NCBI GenBank assembly: GCA_014529385.2
Contig: CM043969.1
Span: 31,536,446-31,600,445 of the forward strand
Length of the DNA stretch: 64,000 bases
Direction: 5' to 3'
From: Adiantum capillus-veneris
Lineage: Eukaryota > Streptophyta > Polypodiopsida > Polypodiales > Pteridaceae
Under the pieces are notes generated by a model. That model had not been told where the DNA came from. It saw only the letters and a program-made list of their open reading frames with translations, and ran no database searches. The position numbers and the translations under genes are program-made. Shown one piece after another: positions 47,201 through 58,245 of the stretch; positions within the stretch are counted from its first letter, which is position 1, and every line of letters starts with the position of its first letter.

Positions 47201-48818
47201 TATTCTTGAGGAAAGAGACGCGGAATCAATCGCCCAATCTCAAAAAAAGAAGAAAACACGAAGAAAGAGATCGCAAAAAGCAGCGAAGTCAGACCCCAGT
47301 TCAAAGACCAACATAGGGACTGGTGATGACCCCGTATATATGAACAACTCTGAAGAAGATTCTGATTCAGGTGAAACCATGGAGACCAAAACGATCACTA
47401 ACATAGAAACCAACAAGGAAGATCTTCATGAGCCACAATGGCCACGATCCAAAAAGAAGATAGGAACTTACCCAAACCCTACAGAGGAGATTGAGCGAGT
47501 CAAGCAATTAAGGAGTTTGGTAGAAGATACCCAAAGGGATCTAGAACTAGCACCTAGGAAGATCCAGATTATAGACACCGTGTTCCCTATGCAACAACAA
47601 CCTCACCAAGTCCATAGACCCTTGGACATACCTAGTGTCATCCAAGAAGAAAGTGACTTAAAGTCATGGGAAAGTGGGCGTACTCACTTCTTGATGGAAA
47701 GAATGTTTACAGAGGGACTACCTGATCCTATCGAAGAAATGGAGATCCCATCTTCCCCACGTCAAGGGACTCAAGGCCAAAAGGTGCCGTTAAACATTGA
47801 CAAATTGATGGATTTCATGTCTTCAGAAGTTAGAACCACCATCATGTCCAAACTATATAAAGACCTTGAGCTAGTCTCAGCTCTTCGAGCCTTCCTCAAT
47901 GGAGAACTGAAGTTTGGACAACCACAATTTGCACAGATGGATGGAGCTGGGGATATGCCAATAGAGGAGGAATACATAGATCCACAACCCAACCTAGATG
48001 AGAACCTTGTTATAGAAATACCTGTTAACAAGTTGGGGAAATACTTTGAGGGTGATGAATCCAATGCGACTATACCAATCACTACTAAGGGATTAACTGT
48101 GAAGGGAATCCTTGATGGTGGCGTTGGGGTTAGCATTGTGACTAAATTTTTTTGGGAAACTATGGGAAGACCTCACCTTGCGACCACAACCATAGTAGTG
48201 AAGATGGCCAATGGGTCTATTGTTAAACCTATTGGGATGCTAGAAGATCTCAAGATCAAGGTCTTTGGACATAAAATAAGGATTACCTTCATTGTTATGG
48301 ATCTCTTCAAACACACTATGGCATCAGAGATGATCTTAGGATGTCCTTTCATGAGGGAAGCAAAACTGGTGCATGACTGGTCTAAAAACCATGTCTACTT
48401 GCAGTTCCAAGATTGTGTCATTCGAGTGGATCTTGTGACGGGTCGAGCATATCCCCTAGGAAACAAGTTTATAATTGATCATAGATCTGACACCACAGTT
48501 CACTCGGCCCCATTGCAGTATTGTTACACGTGTAAAGCGGACACTGATGTTGGGGAAGATTCTCCTTATATGGATGTACTACCTCGGATGACTGAATCGG
48601 ACAATGTGGATTGGGTCCACCTAGCAGCAACCATAGACAATTGGGGAAACAGGGGGACTACCTGGGTAACACCTAAGGGGGATGAAATGCCCATACCCTT
48701 AAATATGCTACAAGCAATGCATACAGCCTCTGCCAAGACTCATCCTAATATAACGAAGAAAACATACAAGTGGGTCCCTAAAGCTTCTTTAGCGACCATG
48801 TCTAGTACTAAAAAATAG
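44268..48818 (+). CDS. Gag-protease polyprotein, 1,516 codons, open
   Basis: The ATG at 44268 (MYLRSGRVLESEQ) is chosen because a frame start 10 codons earlier would be TTG. Residues 1-460 are Ser/Thr/Pro-rich and low in structure. Residues about 485-650 form a gypsy-type gag capsid domain (HIKVFEQICDSLGEHND, LTLSGKAGDWYRTL, SVRDFISRLKHLNSRC, LLDRFIRGLRH). Four knuckle-like motifs follow: CSICYGPHSTSEC near 720, a defective NACGRYGHQAKDC near 744, CYECGGPHCLAEC near 885 and CNRCGIDHLIAQC near 923. A basic, nuclear-signal-like run KKKKTRRKRSQK lies near 995. The retropepsin at about 1275-1375 has GILDGGVGVSIV and EMILGCPFMRE. TAG at 48816 ends it. It is unusually long for a gag-protease. Confidence 0.9.
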   Translation: MYLRSGRVLESEQLASASIYRGTHYPSTLGSTPSAGTQGSATQDPNIAASDSSSNYDIMEEHLTQSPGGTNETVPSWAQQPRTSVFSRLMETFSRATRFEPTAREVNEGGGEVESPFTSPIDPTLPQSVHVDILPTSFNEGPTQLPPSKVASKVAVTKSQNTGSNIVSNSRQPSSTPSLDGVFLNENWEYDLHTENLTDLYMGYTYHVGWLEVVQSTSSATSLEEQQDMICNVIHRIIQSESQNRGINIPSTGPMRFLDTGKGKQPTLSQMETPPVSPINPPYVVSPGVSMQSEPTSDSFTFPSLAHLSLDDTKAIMPTPMMGMPRNTSWTSFVSKAPLHGSSMPAIVPTSANQSYAPMGPRTHVFPTPPIVSTTYAPQPQYTSSYFHGTIPASISMSHPTSAMPRATHMNYGPPHGTTSYPTWNPRASYAPSPMPIPTPHVVSGAPSPTVLAHLGDLATFSQAIGRSIAENMRNAPDRESRSKAVQIAKLTQKFSEDGDVRKHIKVFEQICDSLGEHNDLHKRNALSLTLSGKAGDWYRTLRVEEKTIYPTLRRPFLKEYIRERVLWGVASQLQKSQREEGESVRDFISRLKHLNSRCNPNERFNNNQLLDRFIRGLRHEDIYNGLVIRGITTWEAVTTNAIQLEDNLMIQGERVSVEPKSISSQASGHQPMTLKPISQEPKIFEMTLADLTKAIQESLRDNRAPQNNHMYPRREQQWCSICYGPHSTSECPTFRVKFNGNYNACGRYGHQAKDCIVFKHAMANRPTLAWTDTPRVPALMSAPSLEQTAQHMVPRAQNVLGPQPPHPRITSVNQVGCESSISCLEGYEEDIDPNISYGMDVLEESPQYYMEDYWGQVKPVYQVATLAARGQNINYTAKRPPLQCYECGGPHCLAECPIRLQNNATLMQTNQASTSTMPILMCNRCGIDHLIAQCPNNPNSPKITPLNLIEVTEEPSPSTPVVPVNVLTRSMLQKQNYILEERDAESIAQSQKKKKTRRKRSQKAAKSDPSSKTNIGTGDDPVYMNNSEEDSDSGETMETKTITNIETNKEDLHEPQWPRSKKKIGTYPNPTEEIERVKQLRSLVEDTQRDLELAPRKIQIIDTVFPMQQQPHQVHRPLDIPSVIQEESDLKSWESGRTHFLMERMFTEGLPDPIEEMEIPSSPRQGTQGQKVPLNIDKLMDFMSSEVRTTIMSKLYKDLELVSALRAFLNGELKFGQPQFAQMDGAGDMPIEEEYIDPQPNLDENLVIEIPVNKLGKYFEGDESNATIPITTKGLTVKGILDGGVGVSIVTKFFWETMGRPHLATTTIVVKMANGSIVKPIGMLEDLKIKVFGHKIRITFIVMDLFKHTMASEMILGCPFMREAKLVHDWSKNHVYLQFQDCVIRVDLVTGRAYPLGNKFIIDHRSDTTVHSAPLQYCYTCKADTDVGEDSPYMDVLPRMTESDNVDWVHLAATIDNWGNRGTTWVTPKGDEMPIPLNMLQAMHTASAKTHPNITKKTYKWVPKASLATMSSTKK

Positions 48819-49406
48819 AAGCCTTGTAAGAAACATACCACTCGCCCCAAGAAATGTAAGAGAACGTGGCGTTGGATCCCTAAACGATTATTGGAAGCCC
48901 AAGGCTACTATCGAGGAAATGATCAAATTTGGGTGCCAAAACGTAGATTGTGTTCTTACCTATCACCTGATCCATATGAACCCACTCCTGTAGCTCCAAA
49001 ACAAATCGACAATCGCGGAAAGAAAAAAATCACAGAATGCTACACACCCGCTCCAGAGCTAGTTTGGGTACCAAAGAAAGAACGATTTGTTCCACCTAGC
49101 TCAACAAGCAGGGAGTCCCATGAAGCTTCTAGCTCCTCATGTAATGCATCCATAGAGGTAAAAGCTTCTCCACATCGTCGACCTACAATAGTGGACCTCC
49201 ATAAAGCTACAAAGGAATCCACACCTCCCAGTGTTCAAGAATCACCTGATGAACCACTTCAAGTTCGATCCTGGGAGAGTACCTTACCACCCTTGCAACT
49301 CGACGAGGCACCTAAGGTAATAGAAAACTACTGGCAAAAATCCTCACCTATTACCGACTGGAACAACTGGTTTCAAAGGGTGAGGAGCACATTTCAAATG
49401 GTATGA
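48819..49406 (+). CDS. In-frame extension of the polyprotein after a single TAG
   Basis: The frame stays open for 195 codons beyond the TAG at 48816-48818 and ends with TGA at 49404-49406. It begins KPCKKHTTRPKKCKRTWRW and contains two similar phrases (QIWVPKRR and LVWVPKKERF) and an acidic Pro/Ser-rich tail. No known enzyme domain is seen. Because the TAG is the only stop in about 1,710 codons, this is either the polyprotein's natural end after a recent nonsense change or a product made by stop readthrough. An internal ATG start in this part is less likely. Confidence 0.5.
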   Translation, partial: KPCKKHTTRPKKCKRTWRWIPKRLLEAQGYYRGNDQIWVPKRRLCSYLSPDPYEPTPVAPKQIDNRGKKKITECYTPAPELVWVPKKERFVPPSSTSRESHEASSSSCNASIEVKASPHRRPTIVDLHKATKESTPPSVQESPDEPLQVRSWESTLPPLQLDEAPKVIENYWQKSSPITDWNNWFQRVRSTFQMV

Positions 49407-51040
49407 TCTACCCAAGGAAGGGGGGAGTGTTTGCTAACAGTCATCATTATACACTTCCCTCTCAAACTTCCTCCCTGACCTCTCAATATCCCAATCTTAG
49501 GGAATCTACATATAAAGCCTTATACTCACAAAAAACAAAATAATAATAAAGAGCAAGAGCAATTAGCAAACAAGTGTACACAATAAAAGTCAAAACATTG
49601 ACCATGTCCACACATTCGCATCTGGTGCACTGAAACAGAAACCTATGCCATAAAACACCTTCGATCTTCAGCACTCAAGTGATGGAGGGTAGGTACGATT
49701 AGTACGATAGGAGTGTTTCTGTTTTAGAGTTGAGTGATTAGCAAAGTTCTTTTTTCCCACTGATGTGCCTCCTAGAGGTATTCTTTGTGTTTCCGCGTGT
49801 GTACAAGAACGTGTTGCTGTGGTTAGGATTTGAACCTTCATGGAATCTTTATCTCGACTCACTCTTCAAATCAAGTATAATTATCAACGCAAACAGGTGT
49901 TTCTTGTCCATTAGCATTGCCCCTTATCTTTTTGCATCCATGTTTGTCTGCTTTAATTGTGATTGCTAGCATAATATTTAACGCATTTGCTTAGTACCAA
50001 ACGTTAAATTCAAAGTAATTTTTGTCATAAGCACTTGTCTAGGTTTAAAAATCAAGCAGTCCTACTAAGCTAGTTTGACCAAGCTAGGTGTTAGAGATCT
50101 TCTCTTAATACCATGGGGAATGCCTTCCTAATAATCAATGGTTACTTAGGTTCTTAATCCGATTTAGGCAGCATTGTGTGAAATGTAATAGGGCTTTTTA
50201 GTGGGCTTAGACCCTATTGACCTTTAGCTTAAGTATTATAAAGGGAGTTTAGTTATGTGATGAGCCTCGGGAGGTGTATCCGTGTTATATGACCCCCCAA
50301 AGTTACAAAATTAAAATGCTGAAAATGAGCAAACAAAAAATCAAAGTGCCACATTGTAAAATCTTAAGCTGGAAGAGAAATCTCAGCTTGATTTGGTACT
50401 TCACTCACATGTATCGCATATGGTACTAGAGCCCTAGAGGTTCCCAGTGTGGGCGCTTTTCCTTGAAAAGCAAAAAACCCAAGGCATACAAAATAAGCAC
50501 ACACATCATTCACCGTGAAAAGACTTTGGGGGGTATCAGGCAGGCGATGATTTCATGAGAAATTCCTTTTATCATAGCTTAACTACAAGGTCTTCTAGGT
50601 ATAGCCTCTAGTCAGCCCTCGAACATGAAATACTTGGCTCTCGTGATTAAACAACTTAATTGACCAGAGAAAATTAAGAAGCTTACCCATGGTATTAATA
50701 GTCAATCTCTAGTGCCTTTCGACTGTTAAATTAGCACCTTTCGACTGTTAAATTAGCGACCCCAGACTTGTTAAATTTTTTACCTTTACATCTGTTTATG
50801 CATTTGATTATATTGTAATTTAATGTTTATTGCTGACAAATTGTTTAAAATTTTGTTATCAATCAATTTGTCTGCCTAAAACTGCATATGCTTTTTAAAC
50901 GCTTATGAGAATGCAATTACTGTGCCAATGTTGTTTGATTTTGTAGTGACTGAACAAGGCTAAGGACATTCATCTCAAATGCTCTTCCACCTCGACGAAC
51001 GAGCTTCAACTCAATAGCTTCCGAGGACGGAATCTACATC
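49407..51040 (+). other. Non-coding 3' interior of the large element, with LTR-like traits
   Basis: It starts with a purine tract AAGGAAGGGGGGAG (49415-49428) directly followed by TGTTTGCTAACAG. Near 50230 is a TATTATAAAGGGAG core-promoter-like sequence. At 50421-50433 TGGTACTAGAGCC resembles an initiator-Met primer-binding site and is preceded by ...GCATA. This could be a degenerate nested LTR of about 990 bp. No second copy is visible. No reverse transcriptase or integrase motif was found in any frame. Confidence 0.45.
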
Positions 51041-51053
51041 AGGAAGGGGGGCA
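51041..51053 (+). other. Polypurine tract
   Basis: AGGAAGGGGGGCA immediately before the 3' LTR. Confidence 0.85.
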
Positions 51054-51400
51054 TGTTAACCCTCACGGCTCACGGACACCCTATCACCTACGACGGACGC
51101 TGTAACCTACGGCGGACATTGTATTATTTATTTGGTAGAGTTAGGTACCGGGCTTGTCGGTCCAATAGGAAAAGGTAAGAGTGATCGACGATGAGAGGCA
51201 CACTCTAACTGGAACATTCAAGGGATTAGTTGGCTAAGCATGGGTTCCCAAGTGTGAATGGGGTGAGCCCATATAAAAGTCAACTAAACCTAAAAGTCAC
51301 TCATTCTCTCATTTGTGCAATAGAAGAGTTCTCTTGCTCCATCTCCATCTCCATCTTCTTCTTCTTCACCTCCTTGTGTGTGTGTGTGTGTATGTGTGTG

Positions 51401-51484
<84 letters not shown>

Positions 51485-51718
51485 CGATCGAGCATTACGA
51501 AGGCACGGCGGCGGCGAAGCGGTTGAGTGCGGCAAAGTGGCGGCTCCTTCTTCTTCGTGGCGAGGAATCCTCCACGAAGCAAGCGTAGAGCGGTGAGTGA
51601 CACACCATCGCCTTCTTTGAGCTTACTAGTTTAGGCTTGTTGTGTGCTTGGAGCCATTTGTGGCTCGCACGGTGTATCGGCAAGTTCCTTGCATTGACAC
51701 GTGCGACATACGCGCACA
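51054..51718 (+). repeat. 3' LTR of the large gag-protease element
   Basis: It matches 42804-43446. The microsatellite (51375-51480) and a 22-bp insertion near 51510 account for the length difference. Confidence 0.95.
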
Positions 51719-52420
51719 GTAATTAATGCAAAGAAAAGTGAAATTTTCCTAGCAGAGATACACTTTTTGGGACACATTGTCTCAGCAGCAGCAGGAGTGC
51801 AAATGGACCCGGCCAAGATAAAGACTATCAGTGATTGGCCCGATTTGAAGAATGTCCATAAAGTTAGAAGCTTCTTGGAACAGTGTTCGTTCTACAGGCG
51901 GCTCATACGAAAGTTTGCAGAGGTTGCTTCCCCTTTGCATATCTTGACACAGAAAGGAGTCCCTTTCTTCTGGGGATCCATAGAGGTGACTGCCTTTCAG
52001 ACATTGAAAGAGAAATTGACTACGGGACTAGGTTTGACTTTGCCGGACTTGCAGAAGTCATTTGAAGTATTTTGTGATGCTTGTGGTCGTAGTCTTGGTG
52101 CGGTCTTAATGCAAGAAGGCCATGTCATTGCTTACGAGAGCCACTTGTTCCCAAGCCGGAGATGACGGCACAGATATATGAGAAAGAGCTTTTGGCGGTT
52201 ATCCATGCTCTTAGTTAGTGGCGGCATTACCTACTTGGAGCGGATTTTAATGTCTTTACAAACCATCAGAGTTTGCGCTACTTCTGGTCACAGAAGCAGC
52301 TTTTGGAAAAGCAGATGCGGTGGGCGAACATCTTGTCACAGTTTCACTTCCAAATTGTCCACGTGCAGGGACTGAAGAATGTGGTGGCAGATGCTTTGTC
52401 TCGGGAGCCATTGGTTCTGG
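51719..52420 (+). pseudogene. Gypsy reverse transcriptase C-terminal part and RNase H
   Basis: Resumes directly from the N-terminal half: INAKKSEIFLAEIHFLGHIV, GVQMDPAKIKTISDWP and FLEQCSFYRRLIRKFAEVA. RNase H follows with FEVFCDACGRSLGAVLMQ (first catalytic Asp), YEKELLAVIHAL (catalytic Glu), a stop, WRHYLLGADFNVFTNHQSLR (the usual TDH is TNH) and VVADALSR. One frameshift near 52165 and one TAG break it. Confidence 0.88.
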
Positions 52421-53815
52421 CTATTTCCGCGATACATCATAGGAGCTTCGAGGATATCGTTGATCAGTATGCCACATATATATATTTTGCAAATATTTTC
52501 ACACAGATACGAGATAGGGAGACAGTAGTTGGATACTCCATTCGGGAAGGCTACTTGATGAGAAAGACTATGTTGTGTGTTACACAGCCGTTGAAGGAAA
52601 AGGTTATGACTGAATGCCACTGTCCACCTTTTATGGGTCACCGCAGAATTGCTATCACTGTGAAGGGGGTAGAGAGATACTTCTTTTGGTCGAGACTCAA
52701 AAACGATGTGGAAGAGTTTGTGTGCAGTTGCTTAGTATGCCAGAAGGTCAAGTTTGACAGGCATAAGGCACAGGGATTGTTACAGCCTTTACCCATACCC
52801 ACCCGCCCTTGGGAAAGTATTGCGATGGATTTCACTTTTGATCTCCCAAAAAAATAGAGTGGTCACGATGGTATCTGGACTGTTATTGACAGATTTAACA
52901 AACAACCTCATTTCATTCCAGTGAAGAAAATAGTCAAGCCGGATCACTTAGCGAGACTGTTTGTGGCCCAGATCTTTAAATTACATGGCATGCCTGAGAC
53001 GATTGTCTCCGACACAGACCCCAAATTCACGAGTTTGTTTTGGAAGGAAATTTGGGAGAACATTCGCACGTGGTTGCACTTCTAGATGGGAAATCTGAGA
53101 TTGCAAAATCAATGTTCTAGATTTATTGAAGTCTTATATCTTTAATCAGAAGACTCAATGGGAAAAGTACTTACCTTTGGTGGAATTTGCCTACAATAAC
53201 ACGAAACACTCTTCGACGGGGAAGGCGCCATTTGAGAGTGTAGAAGGTGCTGCAAAGTTTCCACCCTTCCTAAGCACGAAAGATAAGATCTTTGAAGCGG
53301 ATGAATATACACGAGATTTCGATACAGTTGCCAAGGTTAGGGAGACTTTGCAGAAGTCTCAAGAACGACAGAAAAAGACAGCGGATCGCCATCGTCACGA
53401 CTTGAAATTGAAGGAGGATGATTGGGTGCTCTTACATTTTGAGAAGGCACGCCTAAGAAAGAAAAAAGGAAAGGAGAGGCTTTTTCCAAAGCTTAGTATG
53501 CGATACTACGTACCTTTCCAGATCACTGGAAAGATAAATGATGTCTGCTTCCGATTGAAATTGCCAGATCCTTGGAGGATTTACAATGCATTCCATGTGA
53601 GTCTCTTGAAACCTTTTAAGGGTGATGTGCCTGAAGATGGGGAGCCTGATGAGCAACCCGAAGTGGAAGAAAAAGAGGAGATCCTTATTCCTGAATAGAT
53701 TTTGGCACATAATCACATGAACCCTGTATTGGATGTGAAGTGGATGGAGGAGGAGGACCTCGCAGATACTCCTCAGATTGTGAAACTTTACCTCGATGCT
53801 TTTGGTTTAGCATAG
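52421..53815 (+). pseudogene. Gypsy integrase with chromodomain-like tail
   Basis: The zinc-binding region (ECHCPPFMGHRR ... CSCLVCQKVK) is intact at 52612-52745. The core shows SIAMDFTFDLPK, HGMPETIVSDTDPKFTS and then a decayed region around 53080-53125 where the catalytic Glu would lie. The C-terminal part, open from 53126, has WEKYLPLVEFAYNNTKHSST, GDWVLLH-like DDWVLLHFEKARL and RIYNAFHVSLLKPF. After a TAG at 53696 the reading LAHNHMNPVLDVKWMEEEDL is a likely chromodomain remnant, which places the element with chromoviruses. Stops at 52855 and 53083 break it. Confidence 0.87.
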
Positions 53816-54405
53816 TATATTCCAAATGGAACCCAGAATTCTGCTTGGCCGAAGATCTGGTGCAGTGGGATGCACAAGAGGGGAGTCGCTCCGCTCCTTT
53901 GTCAACAGATGCCTTGATTTAGATACTAGAGTCACTAATGTCTCTTTGATCTTCAGGGATATTGAAAGCTGACAATATTCTGCTGTATGACTTTAATGAA
54001 ATGGAATTCCTGATTATGATACAGATTTGTTCTTGACTTCTCTTAAGTGCAGGAACTGATAGACGAAATGATTGCAGCATTTTGGTCTGATTGATCTTGA
54101 ATAGACATGGTTGCAATAGGGGTTAGTCAATCGGACATCGACGAGGTCTCGATTGGACCTAGATGCGATTGCTAGCTACATGGCCGATAAATCATGGTCT
54201 AAGGTCTGAATGAATGTTAAATGTGATGTGATGTCCTGTGATGTCTAGTGATGTCGTGTGATGTGACTGTCGATTTGGTATATGTGCTAGATGTGTGTTC
54301 CTAGTACGTAGGTACTAACAGTCAGTGTCTGCTAAAACGTTTATGGCTTCTGTCGATTTTGTAGGCGTAATCACGATCGATTACAATGCTTTCAAGAGGG
54401 GGGTA
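53816..54405 (+). other. Gypsy 3' untranslated interior and purine tract
   Basis: Non-coding, with several short TGATGT-rich repeats (54226-54262) and a purine tract AAGAGGGGGGTA (54394-54405) against the LTR. The portion from about 53955 is repeated at 55537-55977 and 57092-57543. Confidence 0.85.
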
Positions 54406-54694
54406 TGTCACAAAGTGATGACATGGCTATTGCTAGTAGAAACCCTACTTTTTACCAAAATTCCTAAAAGTCCTGCAAACCCTAATTTCTACCAAAAACC
54501 CTAATTTTACAAAACCCTAATTTCTAGAAACCCTAACCCTAAATGCTGGTGGTTGAAACCCTAAGTGGCTGAAAAACCCTATAAGCTGGCGCAAGTGCCA
54601 CGTGGCAGCAGTGTACGGACTTTTTCGAAAATCACGGAGATGGGAAAAAGCCCCTAGAGATGCAATTTCTGGTAGCTTTTTCTCTACGCTTTGG

Positions 54695-54786
<92 letters not shown>

Positions 54787-55139
54787 ATTGCTTTACTTTT
54801 GCTCTCTTGAGAGAGAGAGAGAAATTTCTTTTGAACTGGAAGCTTTTGGGGCTCTGGTTTTGGGCATCCCTTGTAATCTTTTATACGCGGTGAGGGCCTC
54901 ACTTCTCAGAGCATCTAGACGCAGAGTCTGAGAGTGAAACCCTAACCGCTCTTTGTACTTTGACATTGGTTTAATACATAAAGAAATACCGAAAGGGGCG
55001 CCGGTCTTTGGGGCCAATATCTCTAGGCACGGAACTCCGCGGGCCAGTGCAATTCTATTGTGATCTGTGAATTGTTTTGAAGTGGTTATTTGGTGCTGTC
55101 GCGATTGATTCTTGACTTGGAGTGTCCAAGTGTGTTACA
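54406..55139 (+). repeat. Gypsy 3' LTR (first tandem copy)
   Basis: TGTCACAAAGTGATGACATG to GTGTGTTACA. It has about eight AAACCCTA motifs at 54437-54585, a GA run at 54700-54782, and the same TATCC flank as the later copies. Confidence 0.92.
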
Positions 55140-55977
55140 TATCCTCTTCAAGTCTTGCTCTCCTAACATCACTAAGATCCTTGGGAGAGCCTTCAGGTGC
55201 TCTTGTTCAGCGAGAAGGAATTCTTTCTCTCTTTTCACCAAAGCCTCTACGCAAAGGTGGTGCAAGTACTTTCCACTAGATGGTGTCGGTCGTGTGAAGA
55301 TTTCTCATACATAGGAAGGAACCCCGACAAGGTAATACCTGAATTGGGAAGGTAAGTTTTCTCAATCATGTTTCTTACTTGATAGTTTACCGTACAGGTG
55401 AGTGTCCCTTACAACGATAGACACAATTAGGGCTAACACCCCTTAGAATGGCGTTTAGGATTTCATTTCCTTAGAGAAAGAAGGTTTGAGTTAGGGGTTG
55501 GTCTACCCTCATTGTCAAGAAAGACATAGAAAGACAGGGATATTGAAAGCTGACAGTATTCTGCTGTATGACTTTAATGAAATGGAATTCCTGATTATGA
55601 TATAAATTTTTTCTTGACTTCTCTTAAGTGCAGGAACTGATAGACGAAATGATTGCAGCATTTTGGTCTGATTGATCTCGAATAGACATGGTTGCAATAG
55701 GGGTTAGTCAATCGGACATCGACGAGGTCTCGATTGGACCTAGATGCGATTGGTAGCTACATTGCCGATAAATCATGGTCTAAGGTCCGAATGAATGTTG
55801 AATGTCATGTGATGTCTAGTGATGTCGTGTGATGTGACTGTCGATTTGGTACATGTGCTAGATGTGTGTTTCTAGTACATAGTTACTAACAGTGAGTGTC
55901 TGCTAAAATGGTTTATGGCTTCTGTCGATTTTGTAGGCGTAATCACGGTCGATTACAATGCTTTCAAGAGGGGGGTA

Positions 55978-56265
55978 TGTCACAAAGTGATGAGGTGGCT
56001 ACTGCCAGTAGAAACCCTAATTTCTACCAAAAATCCTAAAAGTCCTGCAAACCCTAATTTCTACTAGAAACCCTAATTTTAAAAAACCCTAATTTCTAGA
56101 AACCCTAATCCTAACTGTTGGTGGTTGAAACCCTAAGTGGCTGAATAACCCTATAAGCTGGTGCAAGTGCCACGTGGCAGAAGTGTACGGACTTTTTCGA
56201 AAATCACGGAGATGGGAAAAAGCCCCTAGAGATGCAATTTCTGGTAGCTTTTTCTCTACGCTTTG

Positions 56266-56340
<75 letters not shown>

Positions 56341-56695
56341 ATTGCTTTATTTTTGCTCTCTTGAGAGAGAGAGAGAGAAATTTCTTTTCAACTAGAAGCT
56401 TTTGGGGCTCTGGTTTTGGGCATCCCTTGTAATCTTTTATATGCGGTGAGGGCCTCACTTCTCAGAGAATCTAGATGGAGAGTCTGAGAGTGAAACCCTA
56501 ACGGCTCTTTGTAATTTGACATTGATTTAATACATAAAGAAATACTGAAAGGGGCGCCAGTCTTTGGGGTCAATATCTCTAGGCACGGAACTCCGCGGGC
56601 CAGTGCAATTCTATTGTGATCTGTGAATTGTTTTGAAGTGGTTATTTGGTGCTGTCGTAATTGATTCTTGACTTGGAGTGTCCAAGTCTGTTACA
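55978..56695 (+). repeat. Gypsy LTR, second tandem copy
   Basis: Complete, TGTCACAAAGTGATGAGGTG to TCTGTTACA. GA run at 56271-56336. It has its own upstream purine tract but no following interior. Confidence 0.92.
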
Positions 56696-57543
56696 TATCC
56701 TCTTCAAGTCTTGCTCTCCTAACATCACTAAGCTCCTTGGGAGAGCCTTCGGGTGCTCTTGTTCAGCGAGAAGGAATTCTTTCTCTCTTTTCACCAAAGC
56801 CTCTACGCAAAGGTGGTGCAAGTACTTTCCACTAGATGGTGTCGGTCGTGTGAAGATTTCTCATACAAAGGAAGGAACCCCGACAAGGTAGAACCTGAAT
56901 TGGGAAGGTAAGTTTTCTCGATCATGTTTCTTGCTTGATAGTTTACCGTATAGGTGAGTGTCCCTTACAGCGATACACACAATTGGGGCTAACACCCCTT
57001 AGAGTGGAGTTTAGGATTTCATTTCCTTAGAGAAAGAAGATTTGAGTCGGGGGTTGGACTACCCTCATTCTCAAGAAAGACATAGAAAGACAACGATATT
57101 GAAAGCTGACAGTATTCTGCTGTATGACTTTAATGAAATGGAATTCCTGATTATGATATAGATTTGTTCTTGACTTCTCTTAAGTGCAGGAATTGATAGA
57201 CGAAATGATTGCAGCATTTCGGTCTGATTGATCTCGAATAGACATGGTTGCAATAGGGGTTAGTCAATCGGACATCGATGAGGTCTCGATTGGACCTAGA
57301 TGCGATTGGTAGCTACATTGCCGATAAATCATGGTCTAAGGTCCGAATGAATGTTGAATGTCATGTGATGTCTAGTGATGACCTGTGATGTCGTGTGATG
57401 TGACTGTCGATTTGGTACATGTGCTAGATGTGTGTTCTTAGTACGTAGGTACTAATAGTCAGTGTTTGCTAAAACGGTTTATGGCTTCTGTCGATTTTGC
57501 AGGCGTAATCACGGTCGATTACAATGCTTTCAAGAGGGGGGTA

Positions 57544-57834
57544 TGTCACAAAGTAATGACGTGGCTACTGCCAGCAGAAACCCTAATCTCTACAAAAAAT
57601 CCTAAAAGTCCAGCAAACCCTAATTTCTACCAAAAACCCTAATTTCTACCAAAAACCCTAATTTCTAGAAACCCTAACCCTAAGTGCTGGTGGTTGAAAC
57701 CCTAAGTGGCTGAAAAACCCTATAAGCTGGCGCAAGTGCCACGTGGCGGTAGTGTACGAACTTTTTCAAAAGTCATGGAGATGGGAAAAAGCCCCTAGAG
57801 ATGCAATTTTTGGTAGCTTTTTCTCTACGCTTTG

Positions 57835-57891
<57 letters not shown>

Positions 57892-58245
57892 TTAATTGCT
57901 TTATTTTTGCTCTCTTGAGAGAGAGAGAAATTTCTTTTCAACTAGAAGCTTTTGGGGCTCTGGTTTTGGGCATCCCTTGTAATCTTTTATATGCGGTGAG
58001 GGCCTCACTTCTCAGAGCATCTAGACGCAGAGTCTGAGAGTGAAACCCTAACCGCTCTTTGTACTTTGACATTGATTAAATACATAAAGAAATACCGAAA
58101 GGGGCGCCAGTCTTTGGGGCCAATATCTCTAGGCACGGAACTCCGCGGGCCAGTGCAAATCTATTGTGATCTGTGAATTGTTTTGAAGTGGTTATTTGGT
58201 GCTGTCGCGATTGATTCTTGACTTGGAGTGTCAAAGTCTGTTACA
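57544..58245 (+). repeat. Gypsy LTR, third tandem copy
   Basis: Complete, TGTCACAAAGTAATGACGTG to TCTGTTACA. The shorter GA run (57838-57890, with one GG interruption) explains most of its shorter length. Confidence 0.92.

Noticed and set aside
55090-55314. Open frame repeated in each tandem unit (also 56661-56891 and 58196-58441) with KYFPLDGVGRVKISH
   Set aside because: It is kept in all three copies only because the copies are nearly identical. It starts inside the LTR and shows no known domain.
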